DNA of 64,000 bases from Bacillus mobilis (lineage in GTDB: Bacteria; Bacillota; Bacilli; Bacillales; Bacillaceae_G): positions 372,001 to 436,000 of the forward strand of contig NZ_MACF01000046.1 of NCBI RefSeq assembly GCF_001884045.1, given 5' to 3'. Below the pieces are notes generated by a model that saw only the letters and a list, made by a program, of their open reading frames with translations, did not search any database and was not told the origin of the DNA. This document shows, piece by piece, positions 52,375 to 62,047 of the stretch (positions are counted from its first letter, which is position 1; the number at the start of each line of letters is the position of its first letter). A program made the position numbers and the translations under genes.

Positions 52375-52761
52375 AAAAATATTTTTAGAGAAAAAATAGC
52401 AGAAGTTGCATATATTTTAGGTAGGCAATTTTGCCCGCTATTTGTGGGTGGTGGGCTGCTCGTGAAATACAGATTATTTCAATTATCAGTGGGAGAATGA
52501 GAAAAATATCGATCCAAATTCACTTTCTTCACAAGGTGTCAAAAAATTTATACAAATTCGGAATAGCACTGTCAATTTTTTTGACAATATGGAAGAAAAG
52601 GATAAGAGATTTTTTAGTATATATTTTGAAAGTATGTCCTTTGTTTTAATATAAAATTAAATATATAAATATATAGCTGTTATTGATATAATAGGTAATT
52701 GTTGGATTTCTCTCGAAAATAGGGAAACGTAACGAATATGAAGGAATAAGGATTGTGAGTA
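52375..52761. other. intergenic region before the lipoprotein gene
   Basis: AT-rich spacer between divergent genes. It includes an extended -10 (TGATATAAT, 52684-52692) that may serve the lipoprotein, and a GC-rich patch at about 52425-52460 (CCCGCTATTTGTGGG can form a small hairpin). An open frame at 52431-52649 has no RBS and atypical composition; I see no gene. Confidence 0.5.
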
Positions 52762-53925
52762 ATGAAGAAATTAAGTAAAGTAATGTCATTTTACTTGGTG
52801 GCTAGTATGCTAGTTGTAACAGGCTGTGAAAAAAGTGAAAACAAAGTTCAAGTAAATGAAACGATTGAACAGCTTGATGAAGCGCCAGAAGTGACAGAAA
52901 AAGAAGCGAAAAAGATTGTAAGAAAGAGTGTAGATGCAATAGCAAATGCATTTAGTGAGATGGAAAAAGAAAATGGATGGAGCCGAAATAATCCTGGAGA
53001 TTTAGGTACAGCTAAAAAAGGCGTTAAGGGGCTAGTTTCAGATAAGTTTGTGGAGAAGGAGCTTCCAGGATTGCTTGATACATTTAATAGATCAAGGGAA
53101 ACTGATATGTTACCATTTCCGATTCATATTGAGCCGGACGTGAGGATAACTTATTCACAGAAAAATGATGTTTTAAAGAGTGAGACGCTTACTCTTGCAA
53201 ATGATATGGGGAATGAAGCGCAGATGTGGGAATTTGTTTTAGTGTATATCGATGGAAAATGGTTAATGGATAGATGGTCATCAAATACGTCAGTAGATTT
53301 AAATTTAACTAAAGAAGAAGCTAAAGAACTTCTTAGAGTACAAGGTTTCAAGAATGTCTCTTTTGTTAGAGAAGAGAATAGTGTAAATAAAAAATATATT
53401 TTTAAAGAAAGTAACGGAGTAGTTGCTGTCGACGCAAAAAACTTGGTTATTACTCACAATGTAGATGATGAAGAGCAAGAAAAGGTAACGAAAAAAGATT
53501 TTGTTCAAGAGCAAGAAACAGTTAAGGGGAATGATTCTAGTACGTATACTAGTTCAAAAAAAGAAACTTCATCAACTGTAAGTAAAACTAAGGTTTTAAA
53601 TGAGTTAGCAGCTCTAGAAAACCAAGAAAAACATATAAATGCTATATCAACAAATGACATAGTAAATGAAATAGAAGAAAATTATCAACTGTGGGATAAT
53701 AAACTAAATGAAATTTACAGCACATTAAAAAATACGATGTCAGCTGATGCGTTTCAGTCGTTGAAAACGAAACAAGTTGCATGGGTTAAAGAAAAGGAAA
53801 GTAAGGTTAAAGCCATTGCTATGGATGAAAATAATGGAACGATGAAATACATTGAAGCTGCAGATGAAAAATATAAGATGACAAAAGAAAGATGTTATGA
53901 ATTAGTGAATGGGTACATGAACTAG
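52762..53925 (+). CDS. lipoprotein with a C-terminal LprI-like (DUF1311) domain
   Basis: 387 residues. Signal peptide with lipobox LVVTGC (lipidated Cys near residue 22), so it is anchored to the outer face of the membrane. Middle region (about 55-190): a folded domain with MWEFVLVYIDGKWLMDRW. After a Ser/Thr-rich linker (about 255-280) comes a C-terminal domain of about 90 residues, YQLWDNKLNEIYSTLKNTMS...WVKEKESKVK, typical of the LprI/DUF1311 family, some of which inhibit lysozyme. ATG 52762; AAGGAATAAGGATT lies upstream. Single gene with a terminator. Lysozyme binding is an inference. Confidence 0.8.
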   Translation: MKKLSKVMSFYLVASMLVVTGCEKSENKVQVNETIEQLDEAPEVTEKEAKKIVRKSVDAIANAFSEMEKENGWSRNNPGDLGTAKKGVKGLVSDKFVEKELPGLLDTFNRSRETDMLPFPIHIEPDVRITYSQKNDVLKSETLTLANDMGNEAQMWEFVLVYIDGKWLMDRWSSNTSVDLNLTKEEAKELLRVQGFKNVSFVREENSVNKKYIFKESNGVVAVDAKNLVITHNVDDEEQEKVTKKDFVQEQETVKGNDSSTYTSSKKETSSTVSKTKVLNELAALENQEKHINAISTNDIVNEIEENYQLWDNKLNEIYSTLKNTMSADAFQSLKTKQVAWVKEKESKVKAIAMDENNGTMKYIEAADEKYKMTKERCYELVNGYMN

Positions 53926-53938
53926 TGTGAACGAATAC

Positions 53939-53975
53939 AAAAAATGCGCTGCTTATAAGCAACGCATTTTTTTAT
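53939..53975. terminator. bidirectional terminator between lipoprotein and rqcH
   Basis: AAAAATGCG and CGCATTTTT close a stem that continues with TGCT and AGCA, with T- and A-runs at both ends. It serves both converging genes. Confidence 0.88.
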
Positions 53976-53977
53976 AT

Positions 53978-55687
53978 TTACGCTTTTAATTTCATTACAG
54001 TATCAGCATCCGGCGTTACATATACGGTTTGCTGATTGTCGTACGTAACAAAACCAAGTTTTGCACCACTCGGTTTTTTGACATGGCGTATTTTGGTGAA
54101 ATCTACAGGAACAGAACTAGAATCTTTTGCTTTACTGAAATAGGCAGCGATTTTAGCAGCTTCTAACACAGTTTCTTCGGTAGGTTCAAGAGAACGAATG
54201 ACAACATGAGACCCAGGGATATCTTTCGTATGTAACCAAATTTCATCACGACGGGCAAACTTCGTTGTTAAATAATCATTTTGCTTATTGTTTTTACCAA
54301 CGAAAATCTCTGTACCATCACTTGCAAAATATTTATCTAATACTGGTTTGGTTGGCTTTTTCTTTGCGTTTTTCGTTTTACGATTGCGCATATAACCTTC
54401 TTCAGCTAATTCCTCACGAATTTCTTCAATATCTTTTGAAGATGCAGCTTCCATTTGTTGAAGTAAGCTATCAAAATAAAGAATTTCTTCATTTGTTTTT
54501 TCGATTTGTTCTTCTACAACAACAACTGAATTTTTTGCTTTTTGGTACTTTTGGAAATAGCGTTGCGCATTGTCAGATGGTGTTTTTAAAGGATCTAATG
54601 TAATTTTTACAGTTCCGCCATTTTCGTCGTAATAGTTAACGACTTCAATATCTTTATCACCTTTTTTCAAAGCGTACATATTGGCTGTAAGTAGTTCTCC
54701 AAATAGTTGATATTTATCTGCTTTTCCGGCATCTTGTAATGTTTTTTCTAGTTTAATGAGTTTTTTCTCATTTTTATTTTTTTCGTTTTGCATAAAGCGC
54801 TCTAAATCATAAGCTTGTTGTTTTACACGATCGCGCTCTGCTTTTCCGAAAAAGAAACGGTCTAGCAATTCACTAACAGATGAGAAGGTCTTGTCTTCTC
54901 CTTGCAAGTGTGCAAGAGGGAAAAGATAAAAGAATTCTTTCCCATTTGAAGTAGTCATTGTTGGTGAATATGTATGAGTTAGTAATGGTTTTTGTATGGA
55001 GAAAAATGCGTCCGCTAATGCTTTTTCATTTACCATACCTGCTTTTTTCACTACTTCTTTTGCGAATAACGGCGATATTCCCGTAAAGGTGCCGACAAGC
55101 TGTTTATCCATGTTTCCAGATAGAAAGTCTAGCGGCCTAATAAATTCATCATTTGTTTCAATCTGAAGTGGGTTAATTTTATGTTGTGCTGGTGGTGCAA
55201 CATATTCCGCCCCGGCGTATACAGTTCGATGTCGGTTTACTGCTAGAGAAACGTGTTTTAAGCTATCTAAAATATTGTTTGTTTTTGTGTCTATTAAAAT
55301 GATGTTACTATGTCGTCCCATTATTTCAATTACTAATGTTTTTAGCGATTCGTCACCAATTTCATTTCTGCTGCGAACTGTAATTTGAATAATGCGCTCT
55401 AAATCAATTTGTTCAATTTTTTCAATGAATCCACCTTCTAAATGCTTGCGAAGAAGCATACAAAACATTGGCGGAAGTGCGGGTGAATCGTAATTTTGAT
55501 TTGTTAAGTGTAAACGTGCATATGTCGGATGAGCGGAAAGAATCAGTTTTTGATTTTTTCCGTTTGCTCGAATATGTAATAAAATCTCGTATTTTGAAGG
55601 TTGGTATATCTTGGAAATTCTTCCTGTGTAAAGAGAATTTGCAATTTCATGTGTAATTGCTCTTGTAAATAATCCATCGAATGCCAT
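53978..55687 (-). CDS. rqcH: ribosome quality control protein RqcH (NFACT, Rqc2 homologue)
   Basis: 569 residues. Binds 50S subunits with stalled peptidyl-tRNA and adds C-terminal alanine tails that mark the product for ClpXP. Order: NFACT-N domain ([20 protein letters not shown], about 3-22), HhH-like region, two coiled coils (about 275-330 and 370-430), and NFACT-R domain with [19 protein letters not shown] (about 480-498). Older annotations call it fibronectin-binding protein. ATG 55687 follows AAAGGAGTG. An extended -10 precedes it. YlmH, another ribosome rescue factor, is also in this window. Confidence 0.93.
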   Translation of the reverse strand: MAFDGLFTRAITHEIANSLYTGRISKIYQPSKYEILLHIRANGKNQKLILSAHPTYARLHLTNQNYDSPALPPMFCMLLRKHLEGGFIEKIEQIDLERIIQITVRSRNEIGDESLKTLVIEIMGRHSNIILIDTKTNNILDSLKHVSLAVNRHRTVYAGAEYVAPPAQHKINPLQIETNDEFIRPLDFLSGNMDKQLVGTFTGISPLFAKEVVKKAGMVNEKALADAFFSIQKPLLTHTYSPTMTTSNGKEFFYLFPLAHLQGEDKTFSSVSELLDRFFFGKAERDRVKQQAYDLERFMQNEKNKNEKKLIKLEKTLQDAGKADKYQLFGELLTANMYALKKGDKDIEVVNYYDENGGTVKITLDPLKTPSDNAQRYFQKYQKAKNSVVVVEEQIEKTNEEILYFDSLLQQMEAASSKDIEEIREELAEEGYMRNRKTKNAKKKPTKPVLDKYFASDGTEIFVGKNNKQNDYLTTKFARRDEIWLHTKDIPGSHVVIRSLEPTEETVLEAAKIAAYFSKAKDSSSVPVDFTKIRHVKKPSGAKLGFVTYDNQQTVYVTPDADTVMKLKA

Positions 55688-55717
55688 AAATGAACACTCC
55701 TTTCTAACTAAAAGTTA

Positions 55718-55729
55718 ATTATAGCATTT
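55718..55729 (-). promoter_or_regulatory. extended -10 promoter of rqcH
   Basis: On the minus strand, TGCTATAAT (TATAAT at 55723-55718) forms an extended -10; the -35 is poor. It lies about 30 bases before the ATG. Confidence 0.5.
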
Positions 55730-55792
55730 TTTTGGACGAGGCTGAATAAGCTTTGAATAGAGTATGTCTGGAATCAGGAGGTCGATAGCGGG

Positions 55793-58516
55793 ATGAACTG
55801 GTATGAAATGCGTGCACACGAAGTGGAAGAAAGAACGAATACGAATGTGAAGGTTGGACTTACAGAGAAGGAAGCAGAAGGGCGAATAAAAAAATTTGGT
55901 ACAAATGAATTAGATGAAGCCAGAAGGCCTTCTGCACTGATGGTATTTTTGGCGCAGTTTAAAGATTTTATGGTACTTGTTTTATTTGGTGCAACAATCG
56001 TTTCAGCTTTTTTAGGTGAATACATTGATTCTATTGCGATTGTTGCGATTGTTATTATCAATGGTATTCTAGGCTTTTTTCAAGAAAGAAAGGCTGAAAA
56101 GTCACTGGAAGCTTTAAAAGAGCTAGCCGCCCCGCAAGTTACTGTAATGCGGAATGGAAAGTGGGTAAAAGCACCATCTAAAGCACTCGTTTTAGGGGAT
56201 GTTATTAAATTTTCTAGTGGTGATCGTATTGGGGCAGACGTACGTCTTGTTGAGGCATCAAGTTTATATATCGAAGAATCAGCTTTGACAGGAGAGTCAG
56301 TACCAGTGCAGAAGAAGGTAGAAGCTCTGCAAGGGCAAGATGTTTCAATTGGTGATCAAAAAAATATGGCTTTTATGGGTACGATGATTACACGAGGAGC
56401 TGGAACAGGGGTCGTTGTAGCAACTGGTATGAATACAGCGATGGGCCAAATTGCAAATATGTTACAAAATGCAGAGCAGATGGAAACGCCACTGCAAAGA
56501 AGATTAGAGCAACTCGGAAAAATATTAATTATTGTGGCACTTATTTTGACAGCGCTTGTCGTATTAGCCGGTGTGTATCAAGGGAATGAAGTATATCATA
56601 TGTTTTTAGCAGGCGTGTCGCTAGCTGTTGCTGCTATTCCTGAAGGATTACCAGCAATCGTTACAGTAGCTTTATCGCTTGGCGTACAGCGTATGATTAA
56701 AAAGAGAGCAATTGTAAGGAAGTTACCAGCGGTAGAAACGTTAGGATGCGCTTCTGTTATATGCTCTGATAAAACAGGAACAATGACGCAAAACAAAATG
56801 ATGGTAACACATATGTGGTCAGGTGGAGAGTTATGGAAAGTGACGGGTCAAGGGTATGAACCTAATGGCTCTTTTTTGAAAGGTGAAAAAGAATGCGATC
56901 CAGCTAAAACAAAAGCACTGTATCAACTACTTACATTCGGTTCACTATGTAATAACGCAAATATTATTCAAAAGAAAAAGGCGTATGTATTAGATGGAGA
57001 TCCAACTGAGGGAGCGCTTGTAGCTGCAGCAATGAAAGCAGGGATAACGCGTGAGGCACTGAAAGGGAAATTTGAAATTATTCGTGAATTTCCATTCGAT
57101 TCAACTCGGAAAATGATGAGTGTTATTGTGCGAGATGGAGAAGGGAAAAAGTTTCTTGTTACGAAGGGAGCGCCAGATGTCCTCCTGCAAATGAGTCAAA
57201 CGATTTTATGGGGGGATAAGCAACAACCGTTAAGTGAGTTATATAGAAAAGAAGTACAGGCAGCTATTCATAGCTTAGGTAGTCAAGCGCTTCGAACAAT
57301 TGCAGTAGCATTTAAGCCGTTAAAAGTAACGGATTCTATTGAACATGAAAGAGACGTTGAAAAAGATTTTATGTTGGTCGGGATACAGGGAATGATTGAT
57401 CCGCCAAGACCAGAGGTAGAACAGGCTGTAAAAGAGTGCAGAGAAGCTGGTATTCGAACAGTGATGATTACAGGAGATCATAAAGTAACAGCGATGGCAA
57501 TTGCGGAACAATTAGGGGTTTTACCAACTGGTGGACGTGTTGTTGAAGGAGTAGAACTCGCGAATATGGATGTAGAGGAACTAGAAAGTGTTGTAGAAGA
57601 TACGTATGTATTTGCTCGAGTATCACCCGAACATAAATTAAAAATTGTTAAGGCGTTGCAAAATAAAGGGCATATAGTAGCGATGACAGGTGATGGAGTA
57701 AACGATGCTCCGGCTATAAAAACAGCGGATATTGGGATAGCGATGGGAATTACAGGAACAGACGTTGCGAAAGAAGCTTCTTCTCTTGTTTTGTTAGATG
57801 ATAATTTTGCTACGATTAAATCAGCAATTAAAGAAGGTAGAAATATATACGAGAATATACGTAAGTTTATTCGATATTTATTAGCATCGAACGTAGGAGA
57901 AATTTTAGTCATGTTATTTGCAATGTTACTTGCATTACCGCTGCCGATGGTTCCCATTCAAATTTTATGGGTGAACTTAGTTACTGACGGTTTACCGGCG
58001 ATGGCATTAGGATTGGATAAGGCGGAAGGGGACGTGATGAAGAGAACGCCGCGTCATCCGAAAGAAGGGGTATTTGCTAGAGGGCTTGCATGGAAAATTA
58101 TAAGCCGTGGTTTTCTAATTGGAGCAGTGACGTTAGTGGCGTTTATTATTGCTTATAATCAACATCCAAATGAGCTGAAATATGCACAAACTGTGGCGTT
58201 TGCGACGTTGGTACTTGCACAACTTATTCATGTATTTGATTGCCGAAGTGAACATTCTATCTTCCACCGTAATCCGTTTGGGAACGTGTATTTAGTAGGA
58301 GCGGTTATCATTTCTTTACTGTTAATGTTAGTGGTTATATATTACCCACCGCTACAACCGATCTTTAGTACAATGCCAATACAAGCGAGAGATTGGTTGT
58401 TAATTGGAGGCTTGTCATCAATTCCGACCTTCTTATTAGTAGGTTCTTTATTAACAGGGAAAAAGGGGAAGAAGGAAAAGCCAGTATTATATAAGAAGGG
58501 ATTAAACTTGAAATAG
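55793..58516 (+). CDS. yloB: calcium-type P-type ATPase (YloB-like)
   Basis: 907 residues. SERCA-like type IIA pump. Order: N-terminal cation ATPase domain, TM1-2, actuator with ESALTGESVPVQK (about 162-174), TM3-4 with the ion-binding VAAIPEGLPAIV (about 280-291), phosphorylation motif CSDKTGTMTQNK (Asp326), nucleotide domain with KGAPDVLL, hinge TGDGVNDAPAIK (about 632-643) and six C-terminal helices including WVNLVTDGLPAMALGLD (about 724-740). In B. subtilis, YloB is a spore-linked Ca2+ ATPase. ATG 55793; the upstream Shine-Dalgarno is CAGGAGGTCG. Ion specificity is inferred. Confidence 0.9.
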   Translation: MNWYEMRAHEVEERTNTNVKVGLTEKEAEGRIKKFGTNELDEARRPSALMVFLAQFKDFMVLVLFGATIVSAFLGEYIDSIAIVAIVIINGILGFFQERKAEKSLEALKELAAPQVTVMRNGKWVKAPSKALVLGDVIKFSSGDRIGADVRLVEASSLYIEESALTGESVPVQKKVEALQGQDVSIGDQKNMAFMGTMITRGAGTGVVVATGMNTAMGQIANMLQNAEQMETPLQRRLEQLGKILIIVALILTALVVLAGVYQGNEVYHMFLAGVSLAVAAIPEGLPAIVTVALSLGVQRMIKKRAIVRKLPAVETLGCASVICSDKTGTMTQNKMMVTHMWSGGELWKVTGQGYEPNGSFLKGEKECDPAKTKALYQLLTFGSLCNNANIIQKKKAYVLDGDPTEGALVAAAMKAGITREALKGKFEIIREFPFDSTRKMMSVIVRDGEGKKFLVTKGAPDVLLQMSQTILWGDKQQPLSELYRKEVQAAIHSLGSQALRTIAVAFKPLKVTDSIEHERDVEKDFMLVGIQGMIDPPRPEVEQAVKECREAGIRTVMITGDHKVTAMAIAEQLGVLPTGGRVVEGVELANMDVEELESVVEDTYVFARVSPEHKLKIVKALQNKGHIVAMTGDGVNDAPAIKTADIGIAMGITGTDVAKEASSLVLLDDNFATIKSAIKEGRNIYENIRKFIRYLLASNVGEILVMLFAMLLALPLPMVPIQILWVNLVTDGLPAMALGLDKAEGDVMKRTPRHPKEGVFARGLAWKIISRGFLIGAVTLVAFIIAYNQHPNELKYAQTVAFATLVLAQLIHVFDCRSEHSIFHRNPFGNVYLVGAVIISLLLMLVVIYYPPLQPIFSTMPIQARDWLLIGGLSSIPTFLLVGSLLTGKKGKKEKPVLYKKGLNLK

Positions 58517-58533
58517 TCAATGATATGAAAATG

Positions 58534-58581
58534 TGATATAATTTACAGAAGGTAGTAGAGCCTTGTCTCTATTACCTTTTT
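58534..58581 (+). promoter_or_regulatory. promoter with 5'-end hairpin (attenuator-like) before yloC
   Basis: Extended -10 TGATATAAT (58534-58542); no good -35. Directly at the predicted start, AAGGTAGTAGAG and CTCTATTACCTT (58549-58560, 58567-58578, one G-U) form a stem followed by TTT (five Ts from 58577). It can work as a terminator for yloB, or as an attenuator of yloC if transcription begins upstream. Confidence 0.55.
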
Positions 58582-58616
58582 CATTGAGTTATTTCATGGC
58601 TTGGATGTGATAAAAA

Positions 58617-59492
58617 ATGATTTGTAGTATGACAGGATTTGGAAGGTCGAGAGTGGAAAATGATACTTTTCAAATTACAGTAGAAATGAAATCGGTGAAC
58701 CACCGTTTTCTAGAGATGAGTATTCGACTTCCGAAGCAAATGATGGTATTTGAAGACAAAATTCGTAAAATAATTGCAGAACAAGTTCGACGTGGGCGCA
58801 TTGAAGTGTCTATTAGTATAACGGGTGAAGGGCTTGTTGAAAGAAAATTAAGTGTGAATTGGTCGCTTCTTGAGCAGTACCAATCGATTATGGAAGATAT
58901 AAAAGGAAAATTTCAATTACAAGATTCTATTACACTTCAGCAATTAATGGCAATGCCAGAAGTAACAGCTATTGAAGAAGTAGAAAATGTAAATGAACAA
59001 TTTGAGAACAGTTTATATGAGGCTGTTCGCCAAGCTGCTCATATGTTAAAAACGATGAGAGATGGCGAAGGAGAACGATTACATAAAGATATAGCGTATC
59101 GTTTACAAGAGATTCACAATTGTGTAAATGCAATTATTCCGCATGCACCGATTGTTACGCAAAAATATCGTGAACGATTAGAAAATCGCTTAAAAGAATT
59201 ACATAATCAAGAACTAGATGAACAAAGATTGTTAACAGAAGTCGCAATCTTTGCAGAGCGTTGTGATATTCACGAAGAGTTAGTTCGTTTGCAAAGTCAT
59301 TTAGAGCAATTTCGTGAAACACTGCAGATTGAAGAGCCTGTTGGAAGGAAAATGGATTTCATCGTACAAGAGATGCATAGAGAAATTAATACGATTGGTT
59401 CTAAGGCAAATGACTTAACAATTTCAAAATATGTTGTAGAAATGAAAAATAACCTTGAAAAAATTCGTGAACAAGTACAAAATATTGAGTAG
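58617..59492 (+). CDS. yloC: YicC/YloC family endoribonuclease
   Basis: 291 residues. The N-terminal YicC-N domain begins MICSMTGFGRSRVENDTFQI, with the family motif VEMKSVNHRFLEMSIRLP (about 22-39). The C-terminal DUF1732 domain holds ELDEQRLLTEVAIFAERCDIHEEL (split near 200-223) and GRKMDFIVQEMHREINTIGSKA (split near 243-264). YicC family members are manganese-dependent endoribonucleases with a hexameric clamshell fold. ATG 58617 has only a weak Shine-Dalgarno. First gene of the yloC-remA-gmk-rpoZ group, in conserved order. Confidence 0.93.
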   Translation: MICSMTGFGRSRVENDTFQITVEMKSVNHRFLEMSIRLPKQMMVFEDKIRKIIAEQVRRGRIEVSISITGEGLVERKLSVNWSLLEQYQSIMEDIKGKFQLQDSITLQQLMAMPEVTAIEEVENVNEQFENSLYEAVRQAAHMLKTMRDGEGERLHKDIAYRLQEIHNCVNAIIPHAPIVTQKYRERLENRLKELHNQELDEQRLLTEVAIFAERCDIHEELVRLQSHLEQFRETLQIEEPVGRKMDFIVQEMHREINTIGSKANDLTISKYVVEMKNNLEKIREQVQNIE

Positions 59493-59559
59493 CTTTCAAA
59501 AAATATATAAAGTTATACGTGGTGGAGAAATCGGATAGACTTACTAGGAGGCGCAAACT

Positions 59560-60454
<895 letters not shown>

Positions 60455-60456
60455 TT

Positions 60457-60669
60457 ATGTTAAATCCATCAATTGATTCATTATTAACAAAAATCGATTC
60501 TAAATATACACTTGTAACAGTAGCTGCAAAACGTGCGCGTGAAATGCAACTTGCTGATAACTGTGTTATCGAGCAACCTGTTTCTCATAAATGTGTAGGT
60601 AAATCACTAGAAGAAATCGATGCAGAAGTATTAAAATATGTACCAAGCGAAGGCAAAATCATCGATTAA
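60457..60669 (+). CDS. rpoZ: RNA polymerase omega subunit
   Basis: 70 residues. Small subunit that assists beta-prime folding. [20 protein letters not shown] start and the conserved [12 protein letters not shown] motif (about 21-32). Begins two bases after gmk, with an ACGGAGGGT Shine-Dalgarno inside the gmk end, so the two are coupled. Terminated by a hairpin about 50 bases later. Confidence 0.97.
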   Translation: MLNPSIDSLLTKIDSKYTLVTVAAKRAREMQLADNCVIEQPVSHKCVGKSLEEIDAEVLKYVPSEGKIID

Positions 60670-60722
60670 GACATTCTTTTCGACAAATGAAAACATAGAC
60701 TTTATAATTTTCTATGTAACGG

Positions 60723-60758
60723 TAACAACCTATTTACAAGTAGGTTGTTATTTTTTTA
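60723..60758 (+). terminator. terminator after rpoZ
   Basis: TAACAACCTA and TAGGTTGTTA form a 10-bp stem with an eight-base loop, followed by TTTTTTT. Confidence 0.9.
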
Positions 60759-60841
60759 CGATAGGGAAGAAATATTGGTACTGACGAGCTGGGAATTCTG
60801 ATTCAGTATTATAAGTTTGAAAAAGAAAGAGGACGAGCCAT

Positions 60842-62047
60842 ATGCTAAAAGGGAAAAAGATACTTCTATGTGTAACAGGAGGCATTGCGGTCTTTAAAGC
60901 GGCTGCGTTAACTAGTAAATTGACACAAGCTGGTGCTATTGTAAAAGTAATGATGAGTGAGTCGGCAATGAAGTTTGTTACGCCTCTTACATTTCAAGCA
61001 CTTTCTCGCCATGACGTATATACAGATACATTCGATGAGAAAGACTCAGCTGTTATTGCACATATCGATTTAGCGGATTGGGCAGATGTAGTACTTGTTG
61101 CACCAGCTACTGCCAATTGTATTGGGAAGTTAGCTGGCGGTATTGCAGACGATATGATTACAACTACTTTGTTAGCTACTACAGCCCCAGTGTGGATTGC
61201 ACCAGCTATGAATGTGCATATGTATGAAAATAAAATTGTTCAAAAAAACATGATGACGTTAAAAACATTAGGATATACATTTATTGAGCCTGGAGAAGGC
61301 TTTTTAGCGTGTGGTTATGTAGCGAAGGGAAGACTAGAAGAACCGGAAGCAATTATTGCACGGTTAGAAGAGGTTTTTTCAGAACAAAAACCATTGCAAG
61401 GAAAAAAAATATTAATAACTGCTGGCCCAACTCGTGAAAAGATTGATCCAGTACGTTTTATGACCAATTTTTCTTCTGGGAAAATGGGATATGCAATAGC
61501 GGAAGTGGCAGCGAACTTAGGTGCTGATGTCATACTTGTTTCGGGACCGACAGCATTAAACCCGCCATTACATGTAAATACGGTACAAGTGGAATCTGCA
61601 CAAGATATGTTAGAAGTAGTTCTGCAACAGTATCAAAACGTAGATGTTGTCATTAAAACAGCAGCAGTTGCAGATTATCGCCCGAAATATGTTCATGATA
61701 ATAAAATGAAAAAGAAAAATGGTGATGCTGTAATCGAACTCGAGAGAACAGTAGATATTTTAAAAACGTTAGGTGAGATGAAGGACAAACAGTTACTGAT
61801 CGGTTTTGCGGCTGAAACGACAAACGTAGAAGAATACGCAACAAAAAAATTACGTGAGAAAAATGCGAATATGATTGTTGCGAACGATGTAAAGGCGCAA
61901 GGAGCTGGATTTGGTACAGATACGAACATTGTAACAATGTATAGAAAAGATGGAGAAGTTATAGAGTTGCCACTTTTAACGAAGAAAGAGGTTGCTCGTG
62001 AAATATTAAAGCAAATTGAAATGATGTTAGAAGATGATCGTCTATGA
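60842..62047 (+). CDS. coaBC: phosphopantothenoylcysteine decarboxylase/synthetase (CoaBC, Dfp)
   Basis: 401 residues, bifunctional. The N-terminal flavoprotein decarboxylase (CoaC, about 1-185) has LCVTGGIAVFKAA (about 8-20), the H and PAMNVHMYEN motif (about 120-129) and a catalytic Cys in FLACGYVAKGRLEE (about 156-169). The C-terminal CTP-dependent ligase (CoaB, about 188-400) has ITAGPTREKIDPVRF (about 193-207) and KTAAVADYRPKY (about 274-285). Together they turn phosphopantothenate and cysteine into 4'-phosphopantetheine. It shares the CoA pathway with panE in this window. Overlaps priA by four bases. Confidence 0.96.
   Translation: MLKGKKILLCVTGGIAVFKAAALTSKLTQAGAIVKVMMSESAMKFVTPLTFQALSRHDVYTDTFDEKDSAVIAHIDLADWADVVLVAPATANCIGKLAGGIADDMITTTLLATTAPVWIAPAMNVHMYENKIVQKNMMTLKTLGYTFIEPGEGFLACGYVAKGRLEEPEAIIARLEEVFSEQKPLQGKKILITAGPTREKIDPVRFMTNFSSGKMGYAIAEVAANLGADVILVSGPTALNPPLHVNTVQVESAQDMLEVVLQQYQNVDVVIKTAAVADYRPKYVHDNKMKKKNGDAVIELERTVDILKTLGEMKDKQLLIGFAAETTNVEEYATKKLREKNANMIVANDVKAQGAGFGTDTNIVTMYRKDGEVIELPLLTKKEVAREILKQIEMMLEDDRL

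Noticed and set aside
52431-52649. 72-codon frame in the gap before the lipoprotein
   Set aside because: No Shine-Dalgarno, no similarity recognised, and AT-rich late portion.
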